Shown here piece by piece: positions 42,877 to 52,748 of a stretch of 64,000 nucleotides of DNA. This DNA comes from Candidatus Hadersleviella danica (GTDB taxonomy: Bacteria; Chloroflexota; Anaerolineae; Promineifilales; Promineifilaceae). Both the position numbers and the translations under genes were made by a program. The notes under the pieces were generated by a model. The model saw only the letters and a program-made list of their open reading frames with translations, was not told the DNA's origin and made no database searches. Location of the stretch: contig JADJSZ010000001.1 of assembly GCA_016711405.1 (NCBI GenBank), forward strand, positions 173,383-237,382, read 5' to 3'. Position 1 is the first letter of the stretch; every line of letters begins with the position of its first letter.

Positions 42877-44750
42877 TCACTTAATTGCGAATGATAAATC
42901 TCGGCGTAGATGGCGCTCCGTTCCATCAGCTCCTCGTGTGTGCCGCTATCCACCACCGCGCCCTTATCGAGGACGAGGATTTGGTCGGCGTTGAGGACGG
43001 TGCTAATGCGCTGGGCGATGACAAAGCTGGTGCGCCCTTCCATGAGCTTATCGAGCGCTTGCTGGATTTGGTACTCGGTGTTCAAGTCCACACTGCTGGT
43101 CGAATCGTCCAAAATGAGGATGCGCGGGTTGAGCAGGAGGGCGCGGGCAATGGCCACGCGCTGTTTTTGCCCACCGCTCAGGGTGGAGCCGCGCTCGCCG
43201 ACGGGGGTGTTGTACCCGTCGGGGAAGGCCATGATGAAGTCGTGGGCGGCGGCGGCCGTAGCGGCCGCAATCACCTCTTCGTCGGTCGCCTCAGGGCGGC
43301 CGAAGGCGATATTTTCCCGAATCGTGCCGCTGAACAGCGTCGTCTCCTGCAACACAATCCCAATCTGCTTGCGCAAGCTCTCGATGGTCACATCCCGAAT
43401 GTCGTGCCCATCCACCAAAATCTGCCCCTCGCTGACATCGTAGAACCGGGGAAGCAGGTTCATAATCGTGCTTTTACCGCTGCCCGTGGAACCGAGAAGA
43501 GCCACAGTTTGCCCCGGCTCGGCCGTGAAATTCACAGCATTCAGGACGGGTTCGCTGTTGCCAAAATAGCGGAAGGTGACATCGCGAAATTCGATGTGGC
43601 CGTTGGTGGCCGCCAATTCAGAGGCGCCCGGCTTGCTCTCTACCTCGCTCTTGGCATCCAAAATCTCAAAAATCCGCTCCGCGCTGGCCGAAGCCCGCGC
43701 CATGAGCTGAATGATAAAGCCCAGTTGCCCCATGGGGATGAAGACAAAGGTCAGGTAGAGGCTGAATTTTTGCCATTCCCCAATCGTGAAGGTGCCTTCG
43801 ACAATGGCACGGCCGCCGAAATACAAGATGGCCGCTTGCCCCAAGTTGGCAATCAGAAAAATGAAGGGGAACAAAAAGGAAAAGACCCCCGCAATTTTCA
43901 CCCGTTGCGCCAATTCTGCGTCCAGCGATTCGTCAAATTTGGCTTGCTCCCGTGGTTCGCTGGCAAACGCCTTCACCACTTTCAGCCCCGCCAAATTCTC
44001 TTGCAAGATGGTGTTCACCCGCCCCAGCCGCTTTTGCACCTCGATAAACAGCGGTTGGGCGACCATCCCAAAGATAAAAAACAAAATGAGGGCAATGGGC
44101 AAAATGGGCAGAATGACCAAGGTCATGCTGACGCTGGTGAAGAAGAGAATGGCCAGCGTGCCCACCAGCAAAATGAGCGATTGCAGGGCGATGAGCAACC
44201 CTTGGCCGATGAAAATTCGCAATTGTTCCACGTCGTCGGTGGCGCGAATCATCAGTTGGCCAGTGCGGTTTTTGTCGTGGTAGCTAAAGCTCAGCCGTTG
44301 GATTTTGGCGTATAAGTCGTTCCGCAAATCGAAGGCGATATTTTGGGAGAGGGCTTGGGAAGTATAGGACTGGACGAAGGTGAATAACCCACGGCCGACC
44401 GAATACAGCACCACAATCGCCCCTGCCCAAAGCAGGGCGTTGGTCGCCCCGTCGAGTTCGGCTTGCGCGGCCGTGAAGTCGAGGCCAAATTGCTCGGCCG
44501 CCATCGCCTGAAAATTGGCGGGAATGTCCAAAATCGCCTTGTTGATGGCGTTGTCAATAATCGTGTCAATGATGTTTTGCACGAGTTGGGGCACGGCCAA
44601 TTGCGCGGCCGTGGCCACCGCCAGTGCAATCACCGATGTGACAGTGAGACGGGGGTAATGCCCGAGATAGGCAATGGCCCGCCGCATGGGGCTGGGGCCT
44701 GTTCGTTTAGCCCGCTTGGGGCGGGTGCGGGAGGGTGCTGTTGCTTGCAT
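42873..44750 (-). CDS. ABC exporter subunit with degenerate catalytic site
   Basis: This 625-residue half-transporter has six membrane helices (LTVTSVIALAVATAAQLAVP and so on) and a nucleotide-binding domain with Walker A GSTGSGKST, signature LSGGQ, but Walker B LILDDSTSSVD, with Asp in place of the catalytic Glu, and IAQRIST, with Gln in place of the switch His. This is the asymmetry of TM287 and BmrC-type subunits. The gene lies between marR and the consensus subunit, in one operon. Drug or lipid export is likely; the substrate is unknown. Confidence 0.92.
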   Translation of the reverse strand: MQATAPSRTRPKRAKRTGPSPMRRAIAYLGHYPRLTVTSVIALAVATAAQLAVPQLVQNIIDTIIDNAINKAILDIPANFQAMAAEQFGLDFTAAQAELDGATNALLWAGAIVVLYSVGRGLFTFVQSYTSQALSQNIAFDLRNDLYAKIQRLSFSYHDKNRTGQLMIRATDDVEQLRIFIGQGLLIALQSLILLVGTLAILFFTSVSMTLVILPILPIALILFFIFGMVAQPLFIEVQKRLGRVNTILQENLAGLKVVKAFASEPREQAKFDESLDAELAQRVKIAGVFSFLFPFIFLIANLGQAAILYFGGRAIVEGTFTIGEWQKFSLYLTFVFIPMGQLGFIIQLMARASASAERIFEILDAKSEVESKPGASELAATNGHIEFRDVTFRYFGNSEPVLNAVNFTAEPGQTVALLGSTGSGKSTIMNLLPRFYDVSEGQILVDGHDIRDVTIESLRKQIGIVLQETTLFSGTIRENIAFGRPEATDEEVIAAATAAAAHDFIMAFPDGYNTPVGERGSTLSGGQKQRVAIARALLLNPRILILDDSTSSVDLNTEYQIQQALDKLMEGRTSFVIAQRISTVLNADQILVLDKGAVVDSGTHEELMERSAIYAEIYHSQLSE

Positions 44751-44751
44751 A

Positions 44752-44850
44752 GGTTAGTGGCGAGTAGTTAGTGGTTAGTGGCTAGTGACTAGTGGTTAGT
44801 GAATGGTGGTTGGTGGCTACTAGCCACTAATCACTCGCCACTCGCCACTT
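44752..44850. repeat. Head-to-head heptamer array (AGTGGTT family)
   Basis: About eight AGTGGTT/AGTGGCG units face CCACTAA/CCACTCG units. The last residues of the MarR protein (VASGE) and its stop are encoded by the array. Confidence 0.88.
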
Positions 44851-45346
44851 GCTTTCCAATTTTGTGTAATAGCTGGCTGAGTAAATCCTGCTCTTCGGCC
44901 GTGAGAGCCTCGAAGCAGTGGGTGGTGGCGTGCAGATGGGCGCGGGCGTGTTGGCGCACCATCTCTCGCCCCGCGTCGGTCAGGCAAATGTTAAATTTGC
45001 GCCTGTCGGCCTCGTCCAGATGGCGCACCACATGGCCGCTTTCCTCCAAGTTGCGGAGCAAGGCACTAATCGTGTTGCGGCTTGTGCCATGCCACTGGCT
45101 AATCTCGGATGGGTTCAGGCCGTCGGCACGGCCGTCCATTTGCTCGGCAAAGAGCAGGCTCATCAGGATGCGGTATTGGGCAAAAGAGATGCCCGCCGCT
45201 TCTAAGCTCTGTTCGCCCAGTTGGTACAAGCCACGGGAGACCAAAATCATCTCTTCCATCAGCTTGTGGGCGCGGGTATCCGCCTCGGCCGTGAAGGATT
45301 GCATGAAGGTGCGCCATTTGTGGACATGTTCGGGAGATTGGTGCAT
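44831..45346 (-). CDS. MarR-family transcriptional regulator
   Basis: I choose the ATG at 45346 (MHQSPEHVHKWRTFM); the longer frame is spacer. The 171-residue protein has the MarR winged helix: FAQYRILMSLLFAEQ, PSEISQWHGTSRNTISALLRNLEE, and the wing HVVRHLDEADRRKFNICLTDAG. It starts the operon with the heterodimeric ABC exporter, so it most likely represses it and is released by the exported compound. Its C-terminal codons and stop fall in an AGTGGCG array. Confidence 0.9.
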   Translation of the reverse strand: MHQSPEHVHKWRTFMQSFTAEADTRAHKLMEEMILVSRGLYQLGEQSLEAAGISFAQYRILMSLLFAEQMDGRADGLNPSEISQWHGTSRNTISALLRNLEESGHVVRHLDEADRRKFNICLTDAGREMVRQHARAHLHATTHCFEALTAEEQDLLSQLLHKIGKQVASGE

Positions 45347-45870
45347 GGGGGAGCGGAGTGCGAAGTGCGGAATGTGTAGAATTGTACGCCGCCGAACTAT
45401 TCGCACAAGGATTATATGGTGTCTCTAACAAAACACGGCCTTCACAAAACCTCCACAAAACACAACACAATCGCTACAAAATATCTCGGCCGTTTTTCAT
45501 TCCCCTTTCTCTCTTCTACCTCTGGAAAAGCCTTCATTTTTCCCACCCGCTTTCCACAAAAAACCTTGTAACAAAAGGCCAAAGCCTTCGTTTAACGCCT
45601 TAAACCTGAACAAAGTATGTTTGGGTGCCACTCTATAGCGTCCTACTGATGTGGTGCTAGCGCTTTTTAAGCGTCATTTTTTATCAGCTAAAGCACAAAA
45701 TGACGGGAGCCAGAAATAGGGATTTTGCCTTCAATGGGTTATGAGTGTGTGCCTCGGGAGCGGCCAAATTTCAACAGTAGTTGTGATTTTTAATGGCTAT
45801 AGCTACTTAACCATCCCTCTTGTTATGGCTCTCTTTCTCTGTTGCATCACATTTTTTAGGAGATAAAGGA
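45347..45870. other. Divergent promoter gap of marR and the adhesin gene
   Basis: 45348-45380 has GAGTGCG/GAATGTG units; 45431-45485 is A/C-rich with CACAAAAC units. A weak hairpin with T-run (GCGCTT...AAGCGT, 45659-45682) lies mid-gap. The Shine-Dalgarno AGGAG precedes the ATG at 45871. No gene. Confidence 0.6.
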
Positions 45871-48800
45871 ATGTTTTCGACCCGCTCTACACCAACCCCA
45901 GCCTTGCGCTGGCAACCTCTCATCGCACCCTTGCTGGTCTTTGCCACCTTACTGGGGTCATTGCTTTTGCTGACACAGGCGCGAAAAGTGGAGGCGGCCG
46001 GCAACTTGCAAATCACCATCGTTGCCGGTTACAACCTTGTCGTAGACTCCAACGTTTTATCCCCTTCCACCTATGCCCCTTCGGTGGCCACCGTGATGGG
46101 CGAATTTTGTAACACAGGTGATGCTCCCTTGACCAATGTGGAAGGGTATATTGGCAATTACACGGCCGCTGGTGCGCTAGGCGGGACACCCGGAACCTAT
46201 CCGGCACGGGATAGTTCACAACCCGCATTTGCCACCCAACACCCCCATTTGGCGAGTACGGGCAACTATGCGTTTGCCCATGTGGGCGGCCGTATTGGCA
46301 CGGCCGATGCCGCGCGTTTCATCGGCACCCTCAACCCCGGCGAGTGCCGTGCCCAATACTGGCACATTACCTACCCCCGGCGGGGCAACCCCAGCAACAC
46401 AGGCCCGGCCGTGTGGGGTGAGACCAACGTAGACACCGATGACTTATGGCTCGATTTCGATATGTGGGGACGTTCGGCCGAGGGTTTGGGCAACGACACC
46501 ACATGGCGCATGACCATGCGCAACGAAATTTCGGCGATGGCCAACAAAATCAAGCCCAACCCCAGCGGGCAATGGTTCAACACCAACACCGCCATCGTCA
46601 ACCCCGGCGATACCATCACCTCCAATGGCATCCTCTACGAACTGGGCAACATTCGCCAAGGGTTCGACAACGACGGCAACTTCACCCCCGACTACAACGC
46701 ATGGCTCCAACCCATCGGCGACCCCAGCTACGACCCCTCCTGCTTCCGCCTTATTGGCACAACGGGGGTGTTGACAGTGACCCGCAGTGGGGGGAACCCG
46801 AACATGTACATCAATTTTACCGACCAGCTTTACTTCACCGATTTGCCCACCGACAACACGGGCGTAACGGGCGAAGTGCGCTATACCTTCCTTGCGCTGG
46901 ACGGCCCTTGTAACACAGCTCTCTCCCCCTACCAAGAGGTGGCCTCGGGCTTTAACAACGAAAAATTTAATGGCGACTATGGGGTCGGCATTCCACCTGT
47001 GATGAGCTACGAGCCACAAGTAACCATTGACAAGACCAGTAGCCCCAACACGGTGGCCTTGGGTGGAACCATCACCTACCAAATCCCGCTCTTTAACGGC
47101 GGCACGGCCGATGCTGGCTTGCCCCTCTCCACAGGCGGCCCCTCGCTGGTCATCAGCGACACAATTCCTGCTGGCTTGGTCTATGTGGCAGGCTCGGCCA
47201 GTGCCAATGTCGGGGTCACCATTCGCTATTTCGATGGCTCCGTGTGGACGCTGACCGAACCACCAGCCGCCAATGTCCGCGCCATCAACTGGATGCTGAA
47301 CAACCCCTTGGCTCCGTTTGCTTGCGCCGATACAGTCACGATGGTGCAAGGAACCAGCACCATTGGCGATTTTGTGTGGCGCGACCTTGATACGGACGGC
47401 GTGCAAGATGGTGGCGCGGAAACAGGGATTGCCAACATTGCCGTTTCTCTCTACTGGGACAGAAATGGAGACAGCCTATTAGATGATGGGGATATGCTTG
47501 TCAGCACCCAAAACAGCAATGGCAGTGGGGCCTACGATTTCACCCAATTGCCCATCGGCCGTTACATTGCGGCCGTGGAAGGGTTCGACCCCGACCTGCC
47601 CACAGGCTACAACTACACCACCCCCCAAACCCACGCCGTCAACATTGCGGCCAATGGCACCGATTACAACAACGCCGATTTTGGCTTTGGCCCCATCCTG
47701 CGCCTGACCAAATCACTAACCAATGGCTATTATGATGGTGTGGCCAACGACAATATCTACGAAGGGCAGTTAGCCAACTACCTCATCAATGTCACCAACA
47801 CGCGCCCCGGCGGGACTGGCCCCGGCAATGCTTGCCAATACACCATTTGGGCTGGCACGGCCGTCAGCTCTGGTGCGGCCAATTCCCAGTGGCAAAATAT
47901 GGGCGCGGCCGCTGGCCCAGCCGATTCCGCCTTTGCTTACACCGTTATGGCCAACAACCCCGATGATATTGATTTATCGGGCTATTTGGCCAGCGGGCAA
48001 GCGGGCAACATTACCAATGTTAAATATGTGATGCTTGTCAAAGAGTTGGTGGAGATGGATACAGGTGACAGCATGGATGTGCTAATCACCAGTGGAGCCA
48101 CCACCATCTATGATTCCACTACTTTGGGTGATTTCAACCTCGCCTATTTTAGCCAACCAGTTGGGTATCTGTATAACGCAACCATTGATTTGGGCACATC
48201 GCTCACGTGGGCTAGTTTTGTGCCTGCCTTGAATGTCAATGTCCTTGGCAATAGGGGTGGTGGTACTTCGGGTGAATTAGGGTTAGACGCGGCCGCTTTT
48301 ATCATCACCACCGACCAAGTGTGTGGCGACCCAGCGGACACTCTCAACCCTGTTCCCGTCAGCGACACCTATGATGCGACCAAACTGCAATTTGTGTCGG
48401 CCAACCCCCCTGTTTCATCCCAAACGCCCGGCACGCTCACATGGAACAATGTGGGGCCACTGGTAGCGGGTGAAACCCAAGCCATCGAAGTTGTTTTTAA
48501 GGTTTTGCAACCTGCGGCGAATGGCACAATTGCCACCAATGCCGCTTCTACAACGGGGGCGAAGTATCTCAACGGCCGTGATGCAAACAACGCCAGTGAC
48601 AGCGTGGACGCAGATATGTTCACCACCGTGCGCATTGGCGACACAGTTTGGTTTGATGCCAACGGCAATGGAACCCAACAAGTTGGTGAACCCGGCTTGG
48701 CGGGTGTACAAGTAGAATTGCGCCTCACAGGCAACACCACCATCTTCTACAATGGCCAAAGTTATGTGCAAAACGCGCTCATTGCCACCACGATAACCGA

Positions 48801-51195
48801 TGGCAATGGCAACTACCTATTTGAAGGAGTTCCCGGCGACCCCGATGGCGGGCCAAACCCCTACGATTACTCCATCACCATCAACACGGCCGCCAGCCCC
48901 ATTCTGACAGGGCTAACCGCCACCACCGCTGGGGGCAATGTCCAAGCCTCTGATAACCTTGTTAATACCGATGACCTAGCACGTGACTTTGGCTATACCA
49001 GCGCCAATAGTATTGTGTATGGTTCTGTGTGGCACGACCGCGATGCGGATGCGGTAGACCCCACCATAGATACCACCGAGCTTTACATTGCCAACGTCAC
49101 TGTGCGCTTGTGTAGTGATGCGGCTGGCACAACTTGTGTGGCCACCACAACCACGGATAGCAACGGCCGTTACCAATTCACCAACGTTCCCAACGGAACC
49201 TACTTCACCGTCGTCACCGCTCCGGGCACGCAAGTGGCCACCCCCACGGGCGAAAACAGCAAAATCGTTTGTGGCCTGTGCAACAACGCCTCCCCCGCCA
49301 TTGTGGTTAACAGTGGGGTGGACAAAATCTACGGCGGCTACGACTTTGGCTACACAGGAGCCAACATCGGCGACACCATCTTTGTGGATTGGAATGGCAA
49401 TGGCGCGCAAGATGCGGGTGAAGAAGGCATCGCCAATGTGGATGTGCGCCTCTACCGCGATGTCAATAGCAATGGCCTCATCGAGGCGGAAGATACCCTG
49501 CTCCAAACGGCCACCACGAATGGCAGTGGACTCTATCTATTCACCAACTATCCCCGAGGCAATTACCTTGTCATGGTAGATACAGGTGATGTGCATGCCA
49601 GCTATGTGCAAACGGCCGACCCCGATGCCACGCTCGATAGCCAATCTATCGCCAATATGAACGTCGTCAATATCCTCACCATGGACTTTGGCTACCAACC
49701 CACTGGCACTGGCTCCATTGGCGACTATGTCTGGCGCGACCTCAACAACAATACCAACCAAGAAGCCAGCGAACCCCCCATCGCCAACATTACCGTGCGG
49801 CTCTATGAAGACGGCAATGGCAACGGCACGTTGGATGGCAACGATGCCCTTGTGGCGACCACCAGCACCGATGCCAGCGGCAATTACCTCTTTGCCAACT
49901 TGGCCGCAGGGCGCTATTTGGTCGATGTGGACACGGCCGATACCGACCTCCCCAACGACGGCTACGGCAACGACTATGTCCTGACCACCGCCAACGACCC
50001 CGAACTCGTCATTCTGGCCATTAACGAAACCTACCTCGAGGCCGATTTCGGCTTTGCCCCCGGTGGCGTGATTGGCGACTATATCTGGCAAGATGACAAC
50101 GGCGACGGCGTGCAAGACTTGGGCGAACCCGCCTTGACGGGTGTCGTGGTCGAACTGCAAAACGGCGTTTGCACCCCCAGTGTGAACTGCCCCACCGCCA
50201 CCACCCCCGCCAGCGGCTTGTATCAATTCACGGGCTTGCCAGCGGGCACCTACACCGTGCGCGTCCTCTCGGGTGTGCCTGCGGGCTTCATCCAAACAGG
50301 CGACCCCGACCTGACCACCCCTTGCAGTGGGGCAACTTGTGATGGGCAATCCACTGTGCCGCTCTATCCGGGGCAAATTGACCGTAGCCGCGACTTTGGC
50401 TACCAGCCGGCCGTCGTTATTGGCGACTATGTGTGGGTAGACCAAAATGGCGACGGGGTGCAAGATGCCAACGAGACGGGCATTGGCGGCGTGCAACTGA
50501 CCTTGAACTTGCAAGGTGGCGGCACACGAGTTACCACGACCAACTCCGATGGGTATTACACCTTTGGCAACGTGCCCAATGGAACCCACAGCGTGACCAT
50601 CAACACAGGTACATTGCCTGCTGGGCTGACCGCGACCTATGACTTGGATGGGACAGGTACATTGCACACCACCAGCATCATCGTAAACAATGCCATGCGG
50701 CTCGATGTGGACTTTGGCTACCGCTATGCAGGTGTGTTCAGCATTGCGGGGGTGTTGTTCCACGATAGCAACGACAACGGAAGCAACCCCGAGGCGGGCG
50801 ACGCGACGTATCCGGGCGTGTCGGTCGCGCTCTGGCGCAATGGCCAAATCATTGCCCAGACGGTGACGGGTAGCAACGGCCGTTACCTCTTCTCCAACCT
50901 GCCCGCTGGCAACTACACCGTCTCGGTCAACAGCAACGACTCCGCTTTGCTGGGGCACAGCTACAACACGCCCCTCATCAACACGGGCATGGTGTACGAG
51001 ACAGTGGTGGGGCTGGCCAGCAATGTCACAGACGTGGACTTTGGCTTCTATTCGCTCACGGCCCCTACGGCCGTGACCCTGCAAGCGGCGCAGGTGAACC
51101 CCGCCAGCCGTTCGTTCTGGTTGGCGGTCGCCTTCCTGTTGCTGGTGCTCATCACAGTTCCCGCTCTGGTAAAAAAACAACGCGCCCGCGCTTAA
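45871..51195 (+). CDS. SdrD-B repeat surface adhesin with C-terminal membrane anchor
   Basis: The ATG at 45871 follows AGGAGATAAAGGA. The 1774-residue protein has a signal peptide (LIAPLLVFATLLGSLLLL), a ~380-residue N-terminal domain, a DUF11-like segment (VTIDKTSSPNTVALGGTITY), then about eight SdrD-B-type domains, recognisable by IGDFVWRDLDTDGVQDGG, IGDTVWFDANGNGTQQVGEP, IGDTIFVDWNGNGAQDAGEE, IGDYVWRDLNNNTNQEASEP, IGDYIWQDDNGDGVQDLGEP and IGDYVWVDQNGDGVQDANET, each with DxNGDG-like calcium loops and a closing DFGY. A second DUF11-like segment starts LRLTKSLTNGYYDG. The end is a membrane helix and KKQRARA. It is probably a calcium-stiffened adhesion stalk. The gene is intact, unlike the other giant gene. 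Confidence 0.9.
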   Translation: MFSTRSTPTPALRWQPLIAPLLVFATLLGSLLLLTQARKVEAAGNLQITIVAGYNLVVDSNVLSPSTYAPSVATVMGEFCNTGDAPLTNVEGYIGNYTAAGALGGTPGTYPARDSSQPAFATQHPHLASTGNYAFAHVGGRIGTADAARFIGTLNPGECRAQYWHITYPRRGNPSNTGPAVWGETNVDTDDLWLDFDMWGRSAEGLGNDTTWRMTMRNEISAMANKIKPNPSGQWFNTNTAIVNPGDTITSNGILYELGNIRQGFDNDGNFTPDYNAWLQPIGDPSYDPSCFRLIGTTGVLTVTRSGGNPNMYINFTDQLYFTDLPTDNTGVTGEVRYTFLALDGPCNTALSPYQEVASGFNNEKFNGDYGVGIPPVMSYEPQVTIDKTSSPNTVALGGTITYQIPLFNGGTADAGLPLSTGGPSLVISDTIPAGLVYVAGSASANVGVTIRYFDGSVWTLTEPPAANVRAINWMLNNPLAPFACADTVTMVQGTSTIGDFVWRDLDTDGVQDGGAETGIANIAVSLYWDRNGDSLLDDGDMLVSTQNSNGSGAYDFTQLPIGRYIAAVEGFDPDLPTGYNYTTPQTHAVNIAANGTDYNNADFGFGPILRLTKSLTNGYYDGVANDNIYEGQLANYLINVTNTRPGGTGPGNACQYTIWAGTAVSSGAANSQWQNMGAAAGPADSAFAYTVMANNPDDIDLSGYLASGQAGNITNVKYVMLVKELVEMDTGDSMDVLITSGATTIYDSTTLGDFNLAYFSQPVGYLYNATIDLGTSLTWASFVPALNVNVLGNRGGGTSGELGLDAAAFIITTDQVCGDPADTLNPVPVSDTYDATKLQFVSANPPVSSQTPGTLTWNNVGPLVAGETQAIEVVFKVLQPAANGTIATNAASTTGAKYLNGRDANNASDSVDADMFTTVRIGDTVWFDANGNGTQQVGEPGLAGVQVELRLTGNTTIFYNGQSYVQNALIATTITDGNGNYLFEGVPGDPDGGPNPYDYSITINTAASPILTGLTATTAGGNVQASDNLVNTDDLARDFGYTSANSIVYGSVWHDRDADAVDPTIDTTELYIANVTVRLCSDAAGTTCVATTTTDSNGRYQFTNVPNGTYFTVVTAPGTQVATPTGENSKIVCGLCNNASPAIVVNSGVDKIYGGYDFGYTGANIGDTIFVDWNGNGAQDAGEEGIANVDVRLYRDVNSNGLIEAEDTLLQTATTNGSGLYLFTNYPRGNYLVMVDTGDVHASYVQTADPDATLDSQSIANMNVVNILTMDFGYQPTGTGSIGDYVWRDLNNNTNQEASEPPIANITVRLYEDGNGNGTLDGNDALVATTSTDASGNYLFANLAAGRYLVDVDTADTDLPNDGYGNDYVLTTANDPELVILAINETYLEADFGFAPGGVIGDYIWQDDNGDGVQDLGEPALTGVVVELQNGVCTPSVNCPTATTPASGLYQFTGLPAGTYTVRVLSGVPAGFIQTGDPDLTTPCSGATCDGQSTVPLYPGQIDRSRDFGYQPAVVIGDYVWVDQNGDGVQDANETGIGGVQLTLNLQGGGTRVTTTNSDGYYTFGNVPNGTHSVTINTGTLPAGLTATYDLDGTGTLHTTSIIVNNAMRLDVDFGYRYAGVFSIAGVLFHDSNDNGSNPEAGDATYPGVSVALWRNGQIIAQTVTGSNGRYLFSNLPAGNYTVSVNSNDSALLGHSYNTPLINTGMVYETVVGLASNVTDVDFGFYSLTAPTAVTLQAAQVNPASRSFWLAVAFLLLVLITVPALVKKQRARA

Positions 51196-51220
51196 CCCCC
51201 GAGGCAGGCAGGAGCGCAAA

Positions 51221-51252
51221 GGGTGGCACACGGCCGTGTGCCACCCTTTTTT
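51221..51252 (+). terminator. Perfect-palindrome terminator of the adhesin gene
   Basis: A 26-bp perfect palindrome made of GGGTGGCAC, centre ACGGCCGT and its mirror is followed by six T. The centre is the same octamer that is iterated through the whole window. Confidence 0.9.
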
Positions 51253-51296
51253 GTTGCCCAGCCATTGGGTGCGGAGCTGATTGACTGGCAAGTTTA

Positions 51297-51373
51297 TTGA
51301 ACCGCGGAGGCGCGGAGGGCGCGGAGAAATTCCCAGAGAGAACTTCGGGCCCTCTGCGCTCTCCGCGGTTAGA
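51297..51373. repeat. Inverted array of GCGGAGG-type units
   Basis: CGCGGAGGCGCGGAGG units face CTCTGCGCTCTCCGCGG across a short centre. Structurally the same plan as the heptamer arrays but a different sequence family. Confidence 0.8.
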
Positions 51374-51522
51374 AAAAAGCTAAAATAAGGTGGTGGGGCA
51401 GAATCGGCCGCTTTTACCCAATTCTCATTTTAGCCTGCTAATCTTGGCACATTCTGGGTTCCGCATTCTCTCATAAGCCAGAACCCATCTCACCAAATTT
51501 TCAAGAAGGACGGAAACAAACC

Positions 51523-52641
51523 ATGTCAAACAAAGTACGTGTCGCCATTATTGGCGTGGGCAACTGTGCCAATTCGCTGGTGCAAGGTGTCCATTATTAC
51601 CGCGATGCCGATGAAAACGACGAAGTACCGGGGTTGATGCACGTCAACCTCGGCGGCTACCACATTCGCGATATTGAGTTCACGGCCGCTTTCGATGTTG
51701 TCGAAGGCAAAGTGGGCAAAGATTTGAGCGAAGCCATCTGGGCACACCCCAACAACACCATTAAATTCGCCGAAGTCCCCCACATGAACGTAACTGTCTA
51801 CCGGGGCATGACCCATGATGGGTTGGGCAAATATGTCAGCACGGTGGTCAAAAAAGCGGGGGGTTCCACGGCCGATATCGTCCGCATCCTCAAAGAAACC
51901 AAAACGGATGTCGTCGTCAGCTACCTGCCCGTTGGCTCCGAAATGGCCACCAAATGGTATGTGGAGCAAATTTTGGAAGCGGGTTGCGCCTTTGTCAACG
52001 CCATCCCCGTCTTCATCGCCAGCTCCGAATATTGGTCCAATCGCTTTGCCGAGCGAGGCTTGCCGATTATCGGCGATGACATTAAAAGCCAAGTGGGGGC
52101 CACCATTACCCATCGCGTGCTGACCAATTTGTTCAAAGATCGTGGGGTTCACCTCGACCGCACCTACCAATTAAACTTTGGCGGCAACATGGATTTCTAC
52201 AACATGCTCGAGCGGGAGCGGTTGGAATCGAAGAAAATCTCCAAGACCAACGCCGTGACCAGCCAATTGCCCTACCAATTGGAACCCGAAAATGTGCATG
52301 TTGGCCCGAGCGACTATGTGCCGTGGCTGACCGACCGCAAGTGGTGTCATATTCGCATGGAAGGGCGGGCGTTTGGGGATGTGCCGTTGCAACTCGAACT
52401 CAAGCTGGAGGTGTGGGATTCCCCCAACTCGGCCGGGGTGATTATTGACGCGGTGCGTTGTGCCAAACTCGCTCTTGACAGGGGGATGAGTGGGGCGCTG
52501 ACGGCTCCTTCTTCGTACTTTATGAAGACCCCGCCGATCCAGTACACGGATGATTTGGCGCGGGAACTGATGGAGGAGTTTATTCGGGGTACGGGCACGG
52601 CCGTGCCCACCCCTGACCATGAGTTGGTGAGCGAGGCTTAA
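51523..52641 (+). CDS. ino1: Inositol-3-phosphate synthase
   Basis: This 372-residue enzyme converts glucose 6-phosphate to 1L-myo-inositol 1-phosphate with NAD. The N-terminal NAD-binding VRVAIIGVGNCANSLVQG, VVSYLPVGSEMATKWYVEQ, FVNAIPVFIAS, GDDIKSQVGATITHRVL and LNFGGNMDFYNM motifs match the actinobacterial type. It supplies inositol for phosphoinositides or compatible solutes. AAGGACGG lies ~9 nt upstream of the ATG. It stands alone, followed by a terminator. Confidence 0.94.
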   Translation: MSNKVRVAIIGVGNCANSLVQGVHYYRDADENDEVPGLMHVNLGGYHIRDIEFTAAFDVVEGKVGKDLSEAIWAHPNNTIKFAEVPHMNVTVYRGMTHDGLGKYVSTVVKKAGGSTADIVRILKETKTDVVVSYLPVGSEMATKWYVEQILEAGCAFVNAIPVFIASSEYWSNRFAERGLPIIGDDIKSQVGATITHRVLTNLFKDRGVHLDRTYQLNFGGNMDFYNMLERERLESKKISKTNAVTSQLPYQLEPENVHVGPSDYVPWLTDRKWCHIRMEGRAFGDVPLQLELKLEVWDSPNSAGVIIDAVRCAKLALDRGMSGALTAPSSYFMKTPPIQYTDDLARELMEEFIRGTGTAVPTPDHELVSEA

Positions 52642-52661
52642 AAAAAGGCTGTCGGCCGCTC

Positions 52662-52705
52662 GCAAAACGCCCTGCCCCGTGTTGGTGGCAGGGCGTTTTG
52701 CTTTA
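52662..52705 (+). terminator. Intrinsic terminator of the inositol-phosphate synthase gene
   Basis: GCAAAACGCCCTGCC pairs perfectly with GGCAGGGCGTTTTGC around a 10-base loop, followed by TTTAT. Confidence 0.9.
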
Positions 52706-52748
52706 TAATGGCGACTAATTCGCCCAATCTGTTCCGCTGGAGGCAACC

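Larger units (their letters stand above)
51196..51522. other. Gene-free spacer before the inositol-phosphate synthase gene
   Basis: Holds the terminator at 51221-51252, the GCGGAGG inverted array at 51297-51373, then ~150 bp of AT-richer sequence with a small inverted repeat (TGGGTTC and GAACCCA, about 51448-51489) just upstream of the synthase start. Confidence 0.65.

Noticed and set aside
41243..44315. Long plus-strand frames opposite the ABC genes
   Set aside because: Shadows of two ABC transporters with complete motifs on the other strand.
49537..51291. 584-codon minus-strand frame
   Set aside because: Antisense to the well-supported SdrD-B adhesin; a product of GC-rich codon use.
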